Shown in pieces: positions 61,541-64,000 of a stretch of DNA of 64,000 nucleotides. Where the stretch lies: contig NZ_LMJB01000007.1 of the NCBI RefSeq assembly GCF_001429765.1, positions 122,780 to 186,779 on the forward strand, written 5' to 3'. A model generated the notes under the pieces. That model saw only the letters and a program-made list of their open reading frames with translations. It was not told the DNA's origin and did no database searches. The position numbers and the translations under genes were made by a program. The stretch is from Flavobacterium sp. Root901. GTDB taxonomy: Bacteria; Bacteroidota; Bacteroidia; Flavobacteriales; Flavobacteriaceae. The first letter of the stretch is position 1, and the number at the start of each line of letters is the position of its first letter.

Positions 61541-62524
61541 TTACTGGTTGGGATTCCAGCCATTCAGAACTAAAATTCTATCATACTTTTTAATATCTTC
61601 TTTTTTCAACTGATGCGACCAGGCGGCTCGTAGAGACAAATCTTTTGCGCCTGAACCTTTACTGGCAAATTCTGCATAATAAGCGGTTTTATCTTTGTCT
61701 GGAAATCTGGTATCAATCCACGCATTCCAGCCTTCCGGAATAATATGAGGCCCAAGATCTGTATTGATAAAAACGGTTTGTGCGTAAGGTCTCCAGGGCC
61801 TTCCCAGAAATACTTTATCGACCGATTTGTCTTTTGCAGTAAGTTTACAATCAACGAAAACAAACCCGTATGCCTGGCCTTGCGGTGTTGAAGCTGCTGT
61901 AATATAGGAATTTGTTAAACTCTCTATTGTACATTTGTAAAAATAAGCGGTAGCCGCGCCAAAAATAAAATCAGTAGTGCCGTTGATAAAACAGTTTTCA
62001 AGATATGTGCGAGTTTTTTCTTCAGATAAATAAAGCGTATCCTGATTCCCTAAAAGATTACAGTTTTTAATAATAACTCTATCGCTTTTAATATGAAGGG
62101 CCACCGCTTGTCCTACTCTTCCTGCTGTATTTTCGACAGTAAGATTTTCAAGCGTGCAGTCATTTCCTTTTATCAAAAAAGAATACGAAGTTCCGGTACC
62201 AAAAGCAGTTTTTCCAGATTGATCTTTCTCACGAAGCGGTTTTCCTGAATAGTCATCAAATGAAATAATCGTTTTATTTCTGTCAGTTCCTTTTAAAGTA
62301 ATGAACGTTTTAGAAACTGGAATTTCTAATTTCTCTTTATAAACTCCTTTCTTTATAGTAATCACCACACGTTTTTCTGAATTATCTTTTACATTATTGA
62401 CCGCTTCCTGAATGGTTTTAAAATCTCCAGAACCGTCTTGTGCAACGATTAAGGCTAATTTATTATCGAGCGTTTGCGCTGTTACTGAAAATGTTATTAA
62501 AAATAAAGCTAGAATATATTTCAT
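61541..62524 (-). CDS. CE8 pectin methylesterase
   Basis: A 327-residue exported protein (signal ends SVTAQ, about residue 17). The right-handed beta-helix of carbohydrate esterase family 8 is shown by GSGDFKTIQEAVN, GNQDTLY (first catalytic Asp), GTTDFIFG (nucleophile Asp) and FLGRPWRPYAQT (Arg/Trp of the active site), ending with GWNPNQ. It removes methyl esters from homogalacturonan and so makes substrate for PL1 and GH28. It lies downstream of GH127 and upstream of the terminator, separate from the susC transcript. Confidence 0.95.
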   Translation of the reverse strand: MKYILALFLITFSVTAQTLDNKLALIVAQDGSGDFKTIQEAVNNVKDNSEKRVVITIKKGVYKEKLEIPVSKTFITLKGTDRNKTIISFDDYSGKPLREKDQSGKTAFGTGTSYSFLIKGNDCTLENLTVENTAGRVGQAVALHIKSDRVIIKNCNLLGNQDTLYLSEEKTRTYLENCFINGTTDFIFGAATAYFYKCTIESLTNSYITAASTPQGQAYGFVFVDCKLTAKDKSVDKVFLGRPWRPYAQTVFINTDLGPHIIPEGWNAWIDTRFPDKDKTAYYAEFASKGSGAKDLSLRAAWSHQLKKEDIKKYDRILVLNGWNPNQ

Positions 62525-62544
62525 AGTTTCTTATTTATTGATTT

Positions 62545-62644
62545 TGTCATCTTGACGAAGGAAAGATCACACTAGAAATTCCGCAATCTTAATCGTCAAT
62601 CTTTGTCGAGTTACGCGTGTGATTCTTCGTTCCTCAGAATGACA
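62545..62644. repeat. Inverted repeat R3, diverged copy
   Basis: TGTCATCTTGACGAAGGAAA faces TTCTTCGTTCCTCAGAATGA ending 62644; the arms differ in the AGATCACAC part. Confidence 0.8.
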
Positions 62645-62680
62645 AACTGTACGGTTATTAACAGACATTTAAAAAATAAA

Positions 62681-62730
62681 AAATCCGTTTTCATCCGCGT
62701 CTTTACGAAGTAAATCCGTTTCATCCGCGT
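62681..62730. repeat. Partial R6 element
   Basis: AAATCCGTTTTCATCCGCGT then TTTACGAAGTAAATCCGTTT and CATCCGCGT: only one side of the R6 element is present. Confidence 0.75.
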
Positions 62731-62739
62731 CCCAAAACC

Positions 62740-64000
62740 CTAGTGCGACATCCAAACCGTCATTTCCCCTTTTCCTTTATTTCCCCACGCAAAATACGGA
62801 ATCAATTTCACAGGAACCGAAGTTGCATCTTTAGAAGAAAGCGGTTTATACAAAGCCTCATTCCACGAATTATTCGAATTGATAACCGCTTCTGCATCAA
62901 TACTTACTAAATTTCTATTGTTTAATGTAAAAGGATTAGTTGTAAATTTTGATTTCAAATCCAAAGCAACATCGTTTACACTGATTTTTGCCGGAAGCTG
63001 ATCTGATTCTAAACAATAAACAATCGGTCCTCGTTTTACCGCAACCTGATTTTTAACTTCTTCAACCAGCGGATTTGCCTGCATTAATTCAACCGGCATC
63101 GGAAGATTTAATTCAATAACATCTCCTTTTTTCCATTTTTGATTTATTTTAAAATAAGATTCTGAAACCAATTTTTCGTTCAGCTTTTTATTATTTACAT
63201 AAATCTCAGCGTTCTGACTCCAACCCGGAATTCTTAAGAAAAAGGCTTGTTCTCCTTTTGGCGCTTTTACGATTTTCAACGTTATTTTTCCGTCCCAGGG
63301 ATAATTGGTTTGTTGCTCAACTTCGAGAATTTCTCCGTTTAATGTTTTTGTATTTAATGAATTGCTTCCGTATAAATTCACATACAAACCTTCTTTCGAA
63401 AGATTGTAAGCATAATTTCCAACTTCGGCAATTGTTCTGGTTACGTTTGGTGCACAACAATTTGATAATGCAATATATCCTTCACGTTCATTTCCCCAAC
63501 GCTGATGAAAAGGCAAATCGTTTGAAACATTCAGCGGATTATTATAAAGGAATTTTTCTCCTTCTAAATCCATTCCGGAAAGTACACTATTGTAAAGTGC
63601 CAATTCTACAACATCTGCATATTTGGCATCTCCCGTAATCTGCAGCATTCTCCAGTTCCACAACACATTTCCAATATTAGCACAAGTTTCCGTGTGAGCC
63701 GTTGCATTTGGTAATTGAAAAGGTCTTCCGTAAGCCTGATGGATTTTCTGCACAACCGTTGGATCATAAGAAGTTCCGTCTGGTGAAACGCCATCATATA
63801 AAGAACCGCAGCCTCCCGTAATGTACATTTTACGATACGCTACATCATCCCAAATTGACTCTAAATTATCCAGCAATTTCTTTTCTCCGGTTTCTGCATA
63901 TAAATCGGCGATTCCGGCATACAAATAATTCGCTCTTACGGCGTGTCCCATAGCAGTTGTCTGCAGTCTAAACGGAATCCTGTCCTGATTGTCGTCTGTT
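62740..64000 (-). CDS. GH127 beta-L-arabinofuranosidase-like enzyme (N-terminus outside window)
   Basis: The frame is open to the window edge, giving the C-terminal ~419 residues. Motifs of GH127/DUF1680 are GHAVRANYLYAGIADLYAETG, ITGGCGS, AHTETCANIGNVLWNWRML (catalytic Glu and first zinc Cys) and YIALSNCCAPNVTR (Cys nucleophile and zinc Cys), followed by the C-terminal beta-sandwich. GH127 uses a zinc-bound cysteine as nucleophile. Known members cut beta-L-arabinofuranose, and one acts on aceric acid in RG-II. It is the first visible gene of a transcript that continues into CE8. Confidence 0.92.
   Translation of the reverse strand, partial: TDDNQDRIPFRLQTTAMGHAVRANYLYAGIADLYAETGEKKLLDNLESIWDDVAYRKMYITGGCGSLYDGVSPDGTSYDPTVVQKIHQAYGRPFQLPNATAHTETCANIGNVLWNWRMLQITGDAKYADVVELALYNSVLSGMDLEGEKFLYNNPLNVSNDLPFHQRWGNEREGYIALSNCCAPNVTRTIAEVGNYAYNLSKEGLYVNLYGSNSLNTKTLNGEILEVEQQTNYPWDGKITLKIVKAPKGEQAFFLRIPGWSQNAEIYVNNKKLNEKLVSESYFKINQKWKKGDVIELNLPMPVELMQANPLVEEVKNQVAVKRGPIVYCLESDQLPAKISVNDVALDLKSKFTTNPFTLNNRNLVSIDAEAVINSNNSWNEALYKPLSSKDATSVPVKLIPYFAWGNKGKGEMTVWMSH

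Noticed and set aside
19899-62730. CRISPR array as an explanation for the many palindromic repeats
   Set aside because: The repeats are inverted rather than direct, of several families, irregularly spaced and separated by genes. No cas gene is present.
17421-64000. Xylan utilization locus, suggested by the alpha-glucuronidase-like and GH43-like genes
   Set aside because: No GH10, GH11, GH5 or other xylanase-type gene is seen, whereas PL1, GH28, CE8, GH78 and GH140 all point to pectin.

Overview
The window reads as chromosomal DNA of a Flavobacterium-like member of the Bacteroidota. The evidence is low G+C, a SprB-repeat adhesin with a type IX secretion (T9SS) sorting tail, a SusC/SusD pair, a minimal class Id-type ribonucleotide reductase, and -7 elements of the TAnnTTTG form. 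No tRNA, rRNA, CRISPR array, phage gene or transposase was seen.

Left part (1-17.4 kb), mixed housekeeping and accessory genes. First comes the 3' end of a very large SprB-type surface adhesin (six near-identical 76-residue repeats, HYR-like and MBG-like domains, T9SS tail), then an outer-membrane beta-barrel protein. A small lipoprotein, a CPA1 Na+/H+ antiporter and nrdB-nrdA lie on the minus strand. A plus-strand cassette follows: ankyrin protein, DUF2271 protein, PepSY/flavodoxin/FNR membrane reductase and ApbE flavin transferase. It looks like a trans-envelope electron-transfer module, and the DUF2271 protein carries a candidate FMN-attachment motif. Next are a membrane protein with a Cys/Gly-rich tail and an orphan lipoprotein.

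Right part (17.4-64 kb), a pectin polysaccharide utilization locus (PUL), entirely on the minus strand. Read in the direction of transcription it contains GH127 (cut by the window end), CE8 pectin methylesterase, a terminator and regulatory gap, SusC, SusD, PL1, DUF3826, PL1, a beta-helix/TIM fusion (DUF6298-like), GH140 apiosidase-like, GH28, GH43-like, a beta-propeller, GH78, an alpha/beta-hydrolase esterase, GH95, an MGH1-like lipoprotein, GH78, an internal promoter, a sialidase-fold lipoprotein, an exported sugar isomerase/epimerase-like lipoprotein, a GH67N-type protein, a large GH2 with malectin, a second GH2 and a terminator. GH140 with GH95, GH78, GH2, GH127, GH28, PL1 and an esterase points to rhamnogalacturonan II or other highly decorated pectin. 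Lyases, GH28 and CE8 would open the backbone, SusC/D would import oligosaccharides, and the exo-enzymes would strip the side chains. No regulator gene lies inside the window.

Two patterns go beyond gene content. First, almost every gap between PUL genes is filled with long imperfect inverted repeats from about eight families. They occur in both orientations, as half copies, and nested inside one another, and are rare in the left part. Second, the same 18-bp tandem direct repeat (CRGGAYRG-YA-CAGGAYRG on the coding strand) lies upstream of susC and upstream of an internal sialidase-like gene, suggesting one regulator acting on two promoters of the locus.
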